Of a DNA stretch of 38,898 nt, positions 30,915 to 38,438 are shown in pieces; position 1 is the stretch's first letter; every line of letters begins with the position of its first letter. The stretch covers positions 1 to 38,898 of the forward strand of contig NZ_LYXZ01000055.1 of NCBI RefSeq assembly GCF_001676615.1, in the 5' to 3' direction. The notes beneath the pieces were generated by a model. That model worked only from the letters and a program-made list of their open reading frames with translations, had not been told where the DNA came from and made no database searches. A program made the translations under genes and the position numbers. This stretch comes from Labrys sp. WJW (GTDB taxonomy: Bacteria; Pseudomonadota; Alphaproteobacteria; Rhizobiales; Labraceae).

Positions 30915-32003
30915 CTAGCGGCGATATCCCGGCGTCAGCAGCACCTTGATTGAGTCGGTGGAATTGGCGAGCTTGAGGGCCTCGTCCCAGTCGGCCAGGT
31001 CATATTGATGGGTGACGATGCCCTTCGAGGTCACCAGCCCGCGCGTCAGCAGGTCGATGGCGATCGGATAGCAATAGGGACCGAGATGGGCACCGCGGAT
31101 GTCGAGTTCCTTGCGGTCGCCGATGATCGACCAGTCCGCCGAGGTTTCCTTGCCGAACACCGAGAATTCCACGAAGCGCCCGAGCTTGCGGATGATCTGC
31201 AGGCCCTGGGTGACGCCCGAGGGATGGCCGGTGGTCTCGATATAGACGTCGCAGCCATAGCCGTCGGTGAGGGAGCGCACGACCTCGTCGACATCCTGCG
31301 TCTTGGGGTTGATGGTGACGTCGGCGCCAAAGCCACGGGCGAGTTCCAGCCGGTCTTCCATCAGGTCGACCACCACCAGCTTTTTGGGCGTCTTCAGCCG
31401 GGCGACCTGCGTCATCAGCAGGCCGAGCGGGCCAGCGCCGGCGATCACCACCACATCGGCAAGCTGGATGTCGCCGCGCTGCACCGTGTGGATGGCGCAG
31501 GACAAGGGCTCGATCACCGCGGCATCGGCCAGCGGCATCTCCGCCGGGATCTTGTGCACGCGTGCCGTGGACGGGAACTTCATATATTCGCTCATGCCGC
31601 CATCGGCGACTTCGCGCTGGAAGCCGAAGATGTTGTGCACCTCGCACATCCAGTAGCTGCCCGAGCGGCAATAGCGGCAGCGGTCGCAGGGCACGATCTG
31701 CTCGGCGATCACCATGTCGCCGGCCTTCACGCCGAAATGCTCGGCGGCTCCTGCGCCCAATTCCTCGACATAGCCGAAGAATTCATGGCCGGGGATGACG
31801 GGTGGTTTCACATAGGGGTTCTTGCCGCCCCAGAACATGGCGGCGCCCGACCAGCATTTGCAGTCGCTGGCGCAGATGCCGCAGGCGCCGATCTTCACGA
31901 CCAGCTCGTTCTGGCCGGCCACCGGACGGCTGACGTCCTCGACGCGATAGTCCTCGGGGCCGTGGCAGACGATGGCCGTCATTCTCGAATTGCTGGCAGG
32001 CAT
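30915..32003 (-). CDS. Zinc-dependent alcohol dehydrogenase, erythritol/L-threitol dehydrogenase-like
   Basis: This 362-residue medium-chain dehydrogenase has the catalytic zinc region GACGICASDCKCW and GHEFFGYVEELG. It has the four structural-zinc cysteines CDRCRYCRSGSYWMC and the NAD-binding VVVIAGAGPLGLLMTQVARL. The overall sequence, with IVCHGPEDYRVEDV, the insert FWGGKNPYVKPPVIPGHEF and EFSVFG...WSIIGDRKELD, is close to what I know as erythritol/L-threitol dehydrogenase. That would oxidise a four-carbon sugar alcohol to the ketose. The ATG at 32003 has GAGGA six bases upstream; other ATGs upstream have none. The AraC regulator gene immediately upstream on the same strand probably controls it. 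Xylitol or sorbitol-type substrates cannot be excluded. Confidence 0.8.
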   Translation of the reverse strand: MPASNSRMTAIVCHGPEDYRVEDVSRPVAGQNELVVKIGACGICASDCKCWSGAAMFWGGKNPYVKPPVIPGHEFFGYVEELGAGAAEHFGVKAGDMVIAEQIVPCDRCRYCRSGSYWMCEVHNIFGFQREVADGGMSEYMKFPSTARVHKIPAEMPLADAAVIEPLSCAIHTVQRGDIQLADVVVIAGAGPLGLLMTQVARLKTPKKLVVVDLMEDRLELARGFGADVTINPKTQDVDEVVRSLTDGYGCDVYIETTGHPSGVTQGLQIIRKLGRFVEFSVFGKETSADWSIIGDRKELDIRGAHLGPYCYPIAIDLLTRGLVTSKGIVTHQYDLADWDEALKLANSTDSIKVLLTPGYRR

Positions 32004-32065
32004 GGCGTTCCTCTGGGCTGGGGTATCGATTGTTCGTTGTTGCGGTCTGCTCGACGAAATCGCCG

Positions 32066-32947
32066 TCACGCCGCGAAAGTGGCGGTACGGTTTTCGTTGA
32101 ACAGGGCGCGGAAGCGGCTCGGCGACATGCCTTTCTGCAGGGCGAAGTGCCGGTTGAAATTCGACAGGTTGTTGAAGCCGATCCGGAAGCAGATGTCCGT
32201 CACCGGGCTCTTCTCGCTCATCAGCAGCTGGCAGGCCAGGTTGATGCGCATGCGGTTGACATAGTGTACGAAGGTCATGCCGGTATGGCGCTTGAAGGCG
32301 CGCGAGAAGCCGCCCGGCGTCATGCCGGCGATGGCGGCGATCGCGCTTTCGCTCATATTGCCCTCCAGATGCTCGCCGACATAAGCGAGCGCCCGGTTCA
32401 TGCCGCCGGACATATAGGCCGAGGGGTCGGGCAGGTAGCCCGCGCTGGTGAGGTTCTTGCGGCCCCTGTCGGCGGTGAGCAGGCCGAGCAACTGCACGAA
32501 CAGGGCGATGCGCTCGGCACCATGGGCGCTGAGGAGCGCGGTCTGGAGCTTGCGGGCGGTTTCGCCGGTCTCCGGCCGGAACAGGAGGCCGCGCCGGCTT
32601 TCGTCCAGCAGGGTGGCGACCGGCTCGAGCTCCGGGAATACGCCGATGCAGGATTCGATGAAGGTCTGGGTGAATTGCAGCACGATGCAGCGGCGCGGGA
32701 TGGTGGTGCCCTCGGGAACGTCGCTGATCCAGTTGTGCGGCAGGTTGGGGCCCGTCATCACCAGGTTGCCGGGCACGAAGTCGCCGATGAAGTCGCCGAC
32801 GAAATAGTGCCCGTTCGTATCGGTGATCAGGTGAATCTCGTATTCGGGATGAAAATGCCAGCGAACCGTGCGGAAGGGATAGCCATGCGCCCAGACGATG
32901 AAGGATTCGCCGCTATGGATCTGCACCAGTTCGAGCTGTGGCTCCAT
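32066..32947 (-). CDS. AraC-family transcriptional regulator
   Basis: This 293-residue regulator has an N-terminal cupin-type effector domain (FRTVRWHFHPEYEIHLIT, YFVGDFIGDFVPGNLVMTGP) and a C-terminal pair of helix-turn-helix motifs. The first lies near MSESAIAAIAGMTPGGFSRAFKRHTG and the second near PVTDICFRIGFNNLSNFNRHF, followed by the usual KGMSPSRFR end. It should sense a sugar or polyol and activate the neighbouring dehydrogenase gene, which starts 62 bases downstream on the same strand. The ATG at 32947 has GGAGG eight bases upstream; the in-frame extension before it runs into a repeat and is not coding. The effector is not known. Confidence 0.93.
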   Translation of the reverse strand: MEPQLELVQIHSGESFIVWAHGYPFRTVRWHFHPEYEIHLITDTNGHYFVGDFIGDFVPGNLVMTGPNLPHNWISDVPEGTTIPRRCIVLQFTQTFIESCIGVFPELEPVATLLDESRRGLLFRPETGETARKLQTALLSAHGAERIALFVQLLGLLTADRGRKNLTSAGYLPDPSAYMSGGMNRALAYVGEHLEGNMSESAIAAIAGMTPGGFSRAFKRHTGMTFVHYVNRMRINLACQLLMSEKSPVTDICFRIGFNNLSNFNRHFALQKGMSPSRFRALFNENRTATFAA

Positions 32948-32967
32948 CCCTTTCGCCTCCCATATCC

Positions 32968-33070
32968 AAGAGCAAGGCGCGTTCATGGCTGAACGCTCGT
33001 TTGCTCCGCCTCTTTGGTTCGATGCGTCTTTGCGATTCCAGGCGCCCCCGTCCAATCGCAAAACGCTATA
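32968..33070. repeat. Intergenic mosaic repeat, family B copy 2
   Basis: This is the second copy of the element at 20244-20347. It shares AGAGCAA, the small hairpin GTTCATGGCTGAAC, the core GATGCGTCTTTGCGATT and the end AATCGCAAAACGCTATA. It lies upstream of the AraC start in the gap 32948-33393. In that gap 33071-33300 shows no gene and nothing else I can name. Confidence 0.8.
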
Positions 33071-33300
33071 GGCCGCCGGAGCTTGGCATCTTCTTGTCGA
33101 GGTTTGCCCGGTGCCAGGAAGCCTACTGCAAGGCGGCGGTGCCAGCTACCAGCCATCGATGTGAAGACCGATACTTTTTTGATCGACAGTGCCGGCCAAT
33201 TGTCGGGCGCCAACCGGGCCTGTACCGCTACGGGCTTCCATCTTCCGGCATGACGCGGCGATGACATCCGCGAAGGTCAAGCGCAAAATCCGCCGTATGA

Positions 33301-33354
33301 TTTGAAATAATTCAAAGCTACCCACTTGCGATTGAAACAAAAAAAAGGTGCTAT
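33301..33354 (+). promoter_or_regulatory. Promoter of the cytochrome c556 gene
   Basis: TTGCGA (33326-33331) and TGCTAT (33349-33354) are 17 bases apart and lie 40-68 bases before the cytochrome start, fitting a housekeeping promoter. Just upstream is the dyad TTTGAA-ATAA-TTCAAA (33301-33316), a possible regulator site. The spacer is a run of A. Confidence 0.45.
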
Positions 33355-33393
33355 TCGCCACCGCGTCGTTTTGCCCATGTGAGGGAGAACTGT

Positions 33394-33828
33394 ATGAAAC
33401 GTTTCGTTATTGCCGCCGCTCTGGTTGCCGCCACCGCCGCCTCGGCTTTCGCCGGCCCGATCGAGGATCGTCAGGCCTTGATGAAGACCATGGCCAAGAA
33501 CACCAAGGAACTGGCGGCGGTCGCCAAGGGCGAGACGCCGTTCGACGCGGCCAAGGTCAAGGCGTTGCTGCAGGTCTACATCGACGACTCGGCCAAGCTG
33601 CCCACGCTGTTCCCCGACGACAGCAAGACCGGCGGCACCGATCCGACCACCGCCGCGCCGAAGATCTGGGAAGACCAGGCCGGCTTCAAGACCGCAGCCA
33701 CCAAGCTCGGCACCGATGCAACCGCTGCTCTCGCCGCCGCCGATCAGGCCAGCTTCGCCAAGGCTTTCGGCACGGTCGCTTCCAACTGCAATGCCTGCCA
33801 CGGCACCTACCGCATCAAGAAGAACTGA
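33394..33828 (+). CDS. Cytochrome c556 / cytochrome c'-type (class II)
   Basis: This 144-residue periplasmic protein has a signal peptide (MKRFVIAAALVAATAASAFA) and a four-helix-bundle mature part. It ends in the class II heme motif CNACHGTYRIKKN, with heme cysteines Cys132 and Cys135 and the proximal ligand His136. A heme site at the C-terminus is the defining feature of cytochromes c' and c556. Methionine residues in QALMKTMAKNTKEL are positioned to supply a distal ligand, as in c556. It may carry electrons for a periplasmic dehydrogenase. GGGAG at 33383-33387 precedes the ATG. The diheme cytochrome gene follows after 341 bases, probably as a separate unit because a strong palindrome lies between. 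Confidence 0.92.
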   Translation: MKRFVIAAALVAATAASAFAGPIEDRQALMKTMAKNTKELAAVAKGETPFDAAKVKALLQVYIDDSAKLPTLFPDDSKTGGTDPTTAAPKIWEDQAGFKTAATKLGTDATAALAAADQASFAKAFGTVASNCNACHGTYRIKKN

Positions 33829-33877
33829 GGTTCGAGCAGACCTGCCGGGATGCTTCACTCAAAATTGATCTCAAGCT

Positions 33878-33906
33878 GACATTGCCGGGCTCGTCCCGGT
33901 AATGTC
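33878..33906. repeat. Family A palindromic repeat, short copy
   Basis: A single hairpin GACATTGCCGGG-CTCG-TCCCGGTAATGTC starts 50 bases after the cytochrome c556 stop. It may act as the transcript end for that gene. Three T follow the stem. Confidence 0.65.
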
Positions 33907-33977
33907 GTTTTCAAGGCGTCCCTGCGGTGCCTGGCGGTTTCGCCACATCGCACCACGCCTCGATGACCCGGGGACAT

Positions 33978-34028
33978 CCAGGGCGTTTTGTAATTTGAAC
34001 CGGTGATTCAAATTACAAAACGCCCTGG
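33978..34028. repeat. Perfect 22-base inverted repeat
   Basis: The arms 33978-33999 and 34007-34028 are perfect inverted copies (beginning CCAGGGCGTTTTGTAATTTG) around the loop CCGGTGA. No T-run follows. It lies in the 341-base gap 33829-34169 between the two cytochrome genes. The GCGTTTT...ACCGGT...AAAACGC plan resembles the palindromic part of common rhizobial repeats. No gene is seen in the gap. Confidence 0.8.
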
Positions 34029-34169
34029 TGACGGGACGGCCGGGTCAAAAGACGATAAGGGCCGGGAATCCGGCGGCGGGTGCGGACCGGGAATAAAACC
34101 GGGGCGGCGGCTGTCGGGCGAGACAGGCCTGGACAATGGCGTTCAAGCCGGAAAAGGGGGCTTTCCCGG

Positions 34170-35096
34170 ATGTCACTCAAGCGAATACTCGGCGGGTTGG
34201 TGGTGCTTGGCCTGATCGGGCTGGGCGTGTTCTGGTTCGTCACGCAACCCTCGCCCTTGCCAGCCTCCGTTCTCACGGCGGATTACAAGCCGAATCTCGC
34301 CAATGGCGAGACCATCTTCAATGTCGGCGGCTGCGTCTCCTGCCACAAGTCCCCCGGCCAGGAAGAGCGGCTCAAGCTCGGCGGCGGCCTGGCTCTGGGC
34401 TCGCCTTTCGGCACTTTCTACGCCCCCAACATTTCCCCCGACGCCAAGCAAGGCATTGGCGCCTGGAGCGAGCTGGAATTCGTCAACGCCCTGCAGCGCG
34501 GCGTCGGGCGCGAGGGCGAGCACCTTTATCCGGCTCTTCCCTTCACCTCCTATGCCAAGCTGAAGCTGGAGGATGTCCGCGATCTCTATGCCTATATGAA
34601 GACGCTGCCGGCGGTCGATACCGCCGACAAGCCGCATGCGATCGGCTTTCCCTTCAATATCCGCCGGCTGCTCGGCGGCTGGAAGTTCCTGTTCTTCGAC
34701 GACAAGCCCTTCAAGCCCGATCCGTCCAAGAGCGCCGAGTGGAATCGTGGCGCCTATCTGGTGCTCGGTCCGGGGCACTGTTCCGAATGTCACAGCCCGC
34801 GCAACGCCTTTGGCGGTATTGAAGCAGATAAACGCTTCTCGGGCGGGCCCGATCCGGAAGGCAAGGGCTGGGTGCCCAACATCACCCCCCATGCCGACGG
34901 CATCGGCAGCTGGACCGAGGCACAGGTCGCGAGTTTCCTGAAGGATGGCTTCACGCCTGACTACGATTCGGCCGGTGGCAGCATGGCGGAGGTGATCCAG
35001 AATACGGGCCATCTCAGCGACGACGACCGCAAGGCGATGGCGGCCTTCCTGGTGACGCTGCCGGCGATTCCGGGCAAGGCGCCGAAGAAGCCCTAG
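34170..35096 (+). CDS. Membrane-anchored diheme cytochrome c
   Basis: This 308-residue protein has an uncleaved N-terminal membrane anchor (GLVVLGLIGLGVFWFVT, residues about 9-25) and two class I heme domains in the periplasm. The heme motifs are Cys55-Val-Ser-Cys58-His59 (VGGCVSCHKS) and Cys204-Ser-Glu-Cys207-His208 (GHCSECHSP). Each domain has the following NISPDAKQGIGAWS / NITPHADGIGSWT pattern seen in cytochrome subunits of alcohol, gluconate and aldehyde dehydrogenases. It could carry electrons from a periplasmic dehydrogenase, or from cytochrome c556, to the terminal oxidase. No dehydrogenase subunit is encoded beside it. The ATG at 34170 begins the anchor, with a G-rich site (AAAAGGGGG) nine bases upstream. 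Confidence 0.9.
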   Translation: MSLKRILGGLVVLGLIGLGVFWFVTQPSPLPASVLTADYKPNLANGETIFNVGGCVSCHKSPGQEERLKLGGGLALGSPFGTFYAPNISPDAKQGIGAWSELEFVNALQRGVGREGEHLYPALPFTSYAKLKLEDVRDLYAYMKTLPAVDTADKPHAIGFPFNIRRLLGGWKFLFFDDKPFKPDPSKSAEWNRGAYLVLGPGHCSECHSPRNAFGGIEADKRFSGGPDPEGKGWVPNITPHADGIGSWTEAQVASFLKDGFTPDYDSAGGSMAEVIQNTGHLSDDDRKAMAAFLVTLPAIPGKAPKKP

Positions 35097-35103
35097 GACA
35101 CGA

Positions 35104-35131
35104 TCCAAAAAAGCCGCATGGCTTTTTTGGA
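35104..35131 (+). terminator. Terminator after the diheme cytochrome gene
   Basis: TCCAAAAAAGCC-GCAT-GGCTTTTTTGGA is a perfect 12-base stem with a four-base loop, starting eight bases after the TAG. Its right arm contains a run of six T, as in bidirectional terminators. This is the best terminator in the window. Confidence 0.7.
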
Positions 35132-35154
35132 CAGGGTTATGCGTTGAAACAAAG

Positions 35155-35198
35155 GCCCGGGGGGCGGTCCGATCAATTGACAGGACCACGCCCCGGGC
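35155..35198. other. GC-rich hairpin upstream of the caspase operon
   Basis: A 16-base stem with two mismatches pairs GCCCGGGGGGCGGTCC (35155-35170) with GGACCACGCCCCGGGC (35183-35198). It is followed by AGGTTTTCC. The rest of the gap to 35318 includes GCGCGTCAAAACAAGGAGCG, a fragment like the core of the mosaic repeats at 20244 and 26759. Promoter boxes for the caspase operon are not clear. Confidence 0.4.
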
Positions 35199-35318
35199 AG
35201 GTTTTCCGGGGCGGGGCGCTCCTGTCCCGGAGGAATCACGCAGAGCGCGTCAAAACAAGGAGCGAGAGCCAAGCAGCGTTTTTTTACAAGCGCGCTTTGC
35301 TGCAGGTAGGGACGATAC

Positions 35319-36926
35319 GTGGTGCGAGCGCCGAGAATTCTGACGTCGATCAGGGCGGTTCTGACCGGGGTGGGGCTGGTTCTTGCTTCACCGGTGCTGG
35401 CTGCCGATTCTTATGCGCTGGTGGTGGGTATCGACGCCTATGATGCGCCGATCAACTCGCTGCACGGCGCCGTCAACGACGCCAAGGACATTGCCCAGGC
35501 CCTGACCAAGGCCGGCGTCAAGAAGCTGACCCTGATCACCGACAAGCAGGCGACCAAGCCCAATATCCTCGCTGCCTGGAAGGAGCTGATGGATCAGGCC
35601 CAGCCAGGCGACACCTTCTACTTCACCTATGCCGGCCATGGTTCGCGCGAGCCCGGCAAGCCGAACGATCCCGATTCGCCGGACGGCTTGAACAACATCC
35701 TGGTGATGACGGACTTCGCCCCCAAGCTGCCGGGCGCCCTCAACCGCATCGTCGACAAGGAAATGGCCGTGCTGCTCAAGCAGGCCGCGGCCAGGCAGGT
35801 CTATCCCATCGTCGTCATCGATGCCTGCAACTCCGGCACGATGTATCGCTCGGTCACCTTGGGCCTGACCTACCGGGCGACGCCTCAGGCCAAGATCTCG
35901 CGCGAGGAATTGCTGGAATTCGCCCCGCCCGTGCCCGACGTCTCGACCAAGATCGCCGCCAACGATCCCTTCACCTTCCTGGCGGGGGTTGCCGACGACA
36001 AGCTGGTGCCGGAGGTGGCGATCGATGGCCAGCCGCGCGGCGCCCTGTCCTATGCCTTTTCGCGTGCGCTGGAGGGCAAGGCGGATGCCGATCATGACGG
36101 CGTGACCACCGAGAAGGAGCTCGTCGCCTTCGTGCGCGCCTTCGTGCTGCAGGCGACGCAGAGCCAGCAGGTCTCACAGTCCTTCCCCGATATCAGCCGC
36201 GACATTCCCGTTTTCCGCTCCGTTGCGGCCGGCCCGGCCGGGAGCCAGGACGACATCGTCAAGGCGATCGCCGTTGCCGAACAGGTTGCGGCCAATACCC
36301 AGCTCAAGCTTGCCGTGCGCAATGGCAACCTCGCCGAAGCGCCCCCCGGCGCGGCCTTGGTGAGCGACGAGGCCGGGGCCGATCTCGTCTATGACGCGGC
36401 CGCCGGCACCGTGGAAAAGCGCGTGGCCGGCGTCGTGGCCGAAGGCGTGCAGCCCTCCGGTCTCGGCGGCATCGTTGCAAAATGGCGGGCGATCGCCTTC
36501 CTGCAGGCCATGGCCGGCGGCTCGATCCAGCCTTTCGAAGTGGCGGGCGGCTCGCGTACCTTCAATCGCGGCGAAAAGCTGACCGTGGGCCTCGCCGCCT
36601 CCAGCCACCGTTTCATGACGCTGTTCAACCTGCCGCCCAACGGCAAGGTCGAATTCCTCTATCCGACCTCCCAGGCCGAGCGCGACGAGGATTGGAGCGG
36701 CAAGCCCTTCACCCTGCCGCTGCAGGTGCGCGATCCGCCTTTCGGTGCCGAGCACCTGGTCGCCATCCTGTCCGACCAGCCGCTGGACCAACTGCACACC
36801 GCCCTGCAGAAATTGTCGAGCCCGCAGGCCGCCCAGGACCTGCCCGATACGCTGAAGAACGCCCTGAGCGGCCAGTCGGTCACGGTCGGCATCGCCAATG
36901 TCTTCACCAGTGCGGGGACGCCATGA
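35319..36926 (+). CDS. Exported caspase-family (C14) cysteine protease
   Basis: This 535-residue protein has a signal peptide (TSIRAVLTGVGLVLASPVLAAD) and then a caspase-like domain from residue 31 (SYALVVGIDAYD). The catalytic dyad is intact: His107 in FTYAGHGSRE and Cys170 in VVIDACNSGTM. A consensus EF-hand-like loop occurs at residues 256-267 (DADHDGVTTEKE), fitting calcium use known in metacaspases. The C-terminal part (residues about 415-490, with MTLFNLPPNGKVEFLYP) is a DUF4384-like domain. The signal places it in the periplasm or at the cell surface, unlike most characterised bacterial caspase-like effectors, which are cytoplasmic. A double GTG start at 35319 follows GGTAGGG. Its stop overlaps the next gene's start. 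Confidence 0.88.
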   Translation: MVRAPRILTSIRAVLTGVGLVLASPVLAADSYALVVGIDAYDAPINSLHGAVNDAKDIAQALTKAGVKKLTLITDKQATKPNILAAWKELMDQAQPGDTFYFTYAGHGSREPGKPNDPDSPDGLNNILVMTDFAPKLPGALNRIVDKEMAVLLKQAAARQVYPIVVIDACNSGTMYRSVTLGLTYRATPQAKISREELLEFAPPVPDVSTKIAANDPFTFLAGVADDKLVPEVAIDGQPRGALSYAFSRALEGKADADHDGVTTEKELVAFVRAFVLQATQSQQVSQSFPDISRDIPVFRSVAAGPAGSQDDIVKAIAVAEQVAANTQLKLAVRNGNLAEAPPGAALVSDEAGADLVYDAAAGTVEKRVAGVVAEGVQPSGLGGIVAKWRAIAFLQAMAGGSIQPFEVAGGSRTFNRGEKLTVGLAASSHRFMTLFNLPPNGKVEFLYPTSQAERDEDWSGKPFTLPLQVRDPPFGAEHLVAILSDQPLDQLHTALQKLSSPQAAQDLPDTLKNALSGQSVTVGIANVFTSAGTP

Positions 36927-38428
36927 TGCGCTTCATGCGGCACCTCCGGATCGCTGCGGGCCAGATCACCGTGTGCCAGATCACCGTGTGCTTGGCGGCC
37001 CTGGTGACCGCCGGTCCGGCCCTGGCCGACAAGGCCCTGATCGTCGGCATCGACACCTATCGGGAAAGCAAGTTTTCGGCCGAGCTCGGAGGCGGGGCTC
37101 GCGCCGATGCCCTGCGTATGCAGGCCCTGCTGACGGGTACGCTCGGCTACGGCCAGGACGATATCCAGCTCCTCGTCGACGATCAGGCCACCACGGCGGC
37201 CATTCGCACCGGCCTGCAGGACTGGCTCGGCCGCAGCAAGCCGGGCGAAAGGGTGTTCTTCTATTTCGCCGGCCAGGGCCAGTCTGCCAAGACCGGCGGT
37301 GGGCGTGAGGACATCCTTCTGCCGTTCGATGCCACCACCAAGCCCGGCGGTTTCGGCAATGCGCTGAGCCGCAACGAGATCGACCGGCAACTCGGCAGGC
37401 TTGCCGGCCGGCGGATCACGGAAGTGATCGATTCCAGCCATGCCGGCACGGTGACGCGGGCGATCAGCGTCGAAGCCAGCGGCGGCGGCAACCCGGCGGC
37501 CCGCTCGCCGCAACTCGACGGCTCCACCCGCTCGATCGTGGTCGAGCCCACGCTCGGCGAGGATCCGGTAGCAGCGCCCGAACCGGCGGGCCTGGATTTC
37601 GTCAAGTGGCATGCGGTCTCTCCCGCTCAGACGGCCCTGGTCGACGAGGAAGCCGCGCCCGCCTATCGCGGCGTCTTCACCACTGCCTTCGCCGATGGCA
37701 TCGAGAAGGGGCTGGCCGACGCCAATGGCAATGGCACCGTCTCGAACCAGGAACTGCTCGATTATGTCAGGGCGCAGTCATCGGCCTATTGCGGACGTCA
37801 TCGCGACCGTTGCGAGATGGGCCTGACGCCGATGCTGTCGGGGGAGGGGGCTGCCCTCAAGGTCGCTGCCGACAAGACAGGCAACGGCGAGGCGCTCAAC
37901 CAGGGCAAGCCGACGGCGGACAAGATCCTCGATCTCCTGGGCGCCAAGCTGTCGGACAGTGTCACCGTCGAGCAGTTTCCACCTTCACCCGTGCGTTTGG
38001 GCACCAAGGACATGCGCTTCAAGGTGACCTCGTCGCAGGACGGCTTCCTGATCCTGCTGTCGGTCTCCGACGAGGGCGAGGTGGTGCAGCTCTTCCCCAA
38101 TGCGATCGCCGCCGCCCACGGCAAGGATGGCCGCATCCGTGCCGGCAGCCCGATCATGGTGCCGGATGCCAGCTACGGCATGCGCTTCGATGCGACCTCT
38201 GTGACAAAAGGTACAGTCCTGGCGCTGGTTGCGATCGATCCTCTGAAGCTGTCGAAGGGCTTCGTCACGCGCAAGATCGATGTGATCCCGCAGGATGAGG
38301 TCAATGAGCAGGTCCTGCCCGAACTTGCCGACAGCCTTGCCAGGCCCGCCAATGCGGACAGTGTCAAGGCCAATGCCAAGGCGGTTGGACGCTCCGTCGC
38401 GACCATGCGCTATGAAATCGTGCCGTGA
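36923..38428 (+). CDS. Exported pseudo-caspase (C14 fold without catalytic dyad)
   Basis: This 501-residue protein repeats the layout of its upstream neighbour: signal peptide (residues 1-36), a caspase-like domain starting KALIVGIDTYRES, and a C-terminal DUF4384-like domain (GFLILLSVSDEGEVVQLFP). Both catalytic residues are replaced. The histidine position is Gln118 (YFAGQGQS, where relatives have GHG), and the cysteine position is Ser172 (VIDSSHAG, where relatives have DxCHSG). An EF-hand-like loop is kept at 266-277 (DANGNGTVSNQE). It should be an inactive partner or substrate-binding regulator, like pseudo-proteases elsewhere (inference). The ATG overlaps the stop of the first gene (ATGA). 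A 15-base tandem duplication lies in the signal-peptide region. Confidence 0.85.
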   Translation: MMRFMRHLRIAAGQITVCQITVCLAALVTAGPALADKALIVGIDTYRESKFSAELGGGARADALRMQALLTGTLGYGQDDIQLLVDDQATTAAIRTGLQDWLGRSKPGERVFFYFAGQGQSAKTGGGREDILLPFDATTKPGGFGNALSRNEIDRQLGRLAGRRITEVIDSSHAGTVTRAISVEASGGGNPAARSPQLDGSTRSIVVEPTLGEDPVAAPEPAGLDFVKWHAVSPAQTALVDEEAAPAYRGVFTTAFADGIEKGLADANGNGTVSNQELLDYVRAQSSAYCGRHRDRCEMGLTPMLSGEGAALKVAADKTGNGEALNQGKPTADKILDLLGAKLSDSVTVEQFPPSPVRLGTKDMRFKVTSSQDGFLILLSVSDEGEVVQLFPNAIAAAHGKDGRIRAGSPIMVPDASYGMRFDATSVTKGTVLALVAIDPLKLSKGFVTRKIDVIPQDEVNEQVLPELADSLARPANADSVKANAKAVGRSVATMRYEIVP

Positions 38429-38438
38429 GGAGCTCGCC

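Noticed and set aside
32983..33267. Small reverse open frame between AraC and cytochrome genes
   Set aside because: It starts and ends in repeat-derived and unremarkable sequence, with no ribosome-binding site or domain.
2823..33906. CRISPR array from repeated palindromes
   Set aside because: Family A copies are kilobases apart, lack regular spacers and carry no cas genes nearby.
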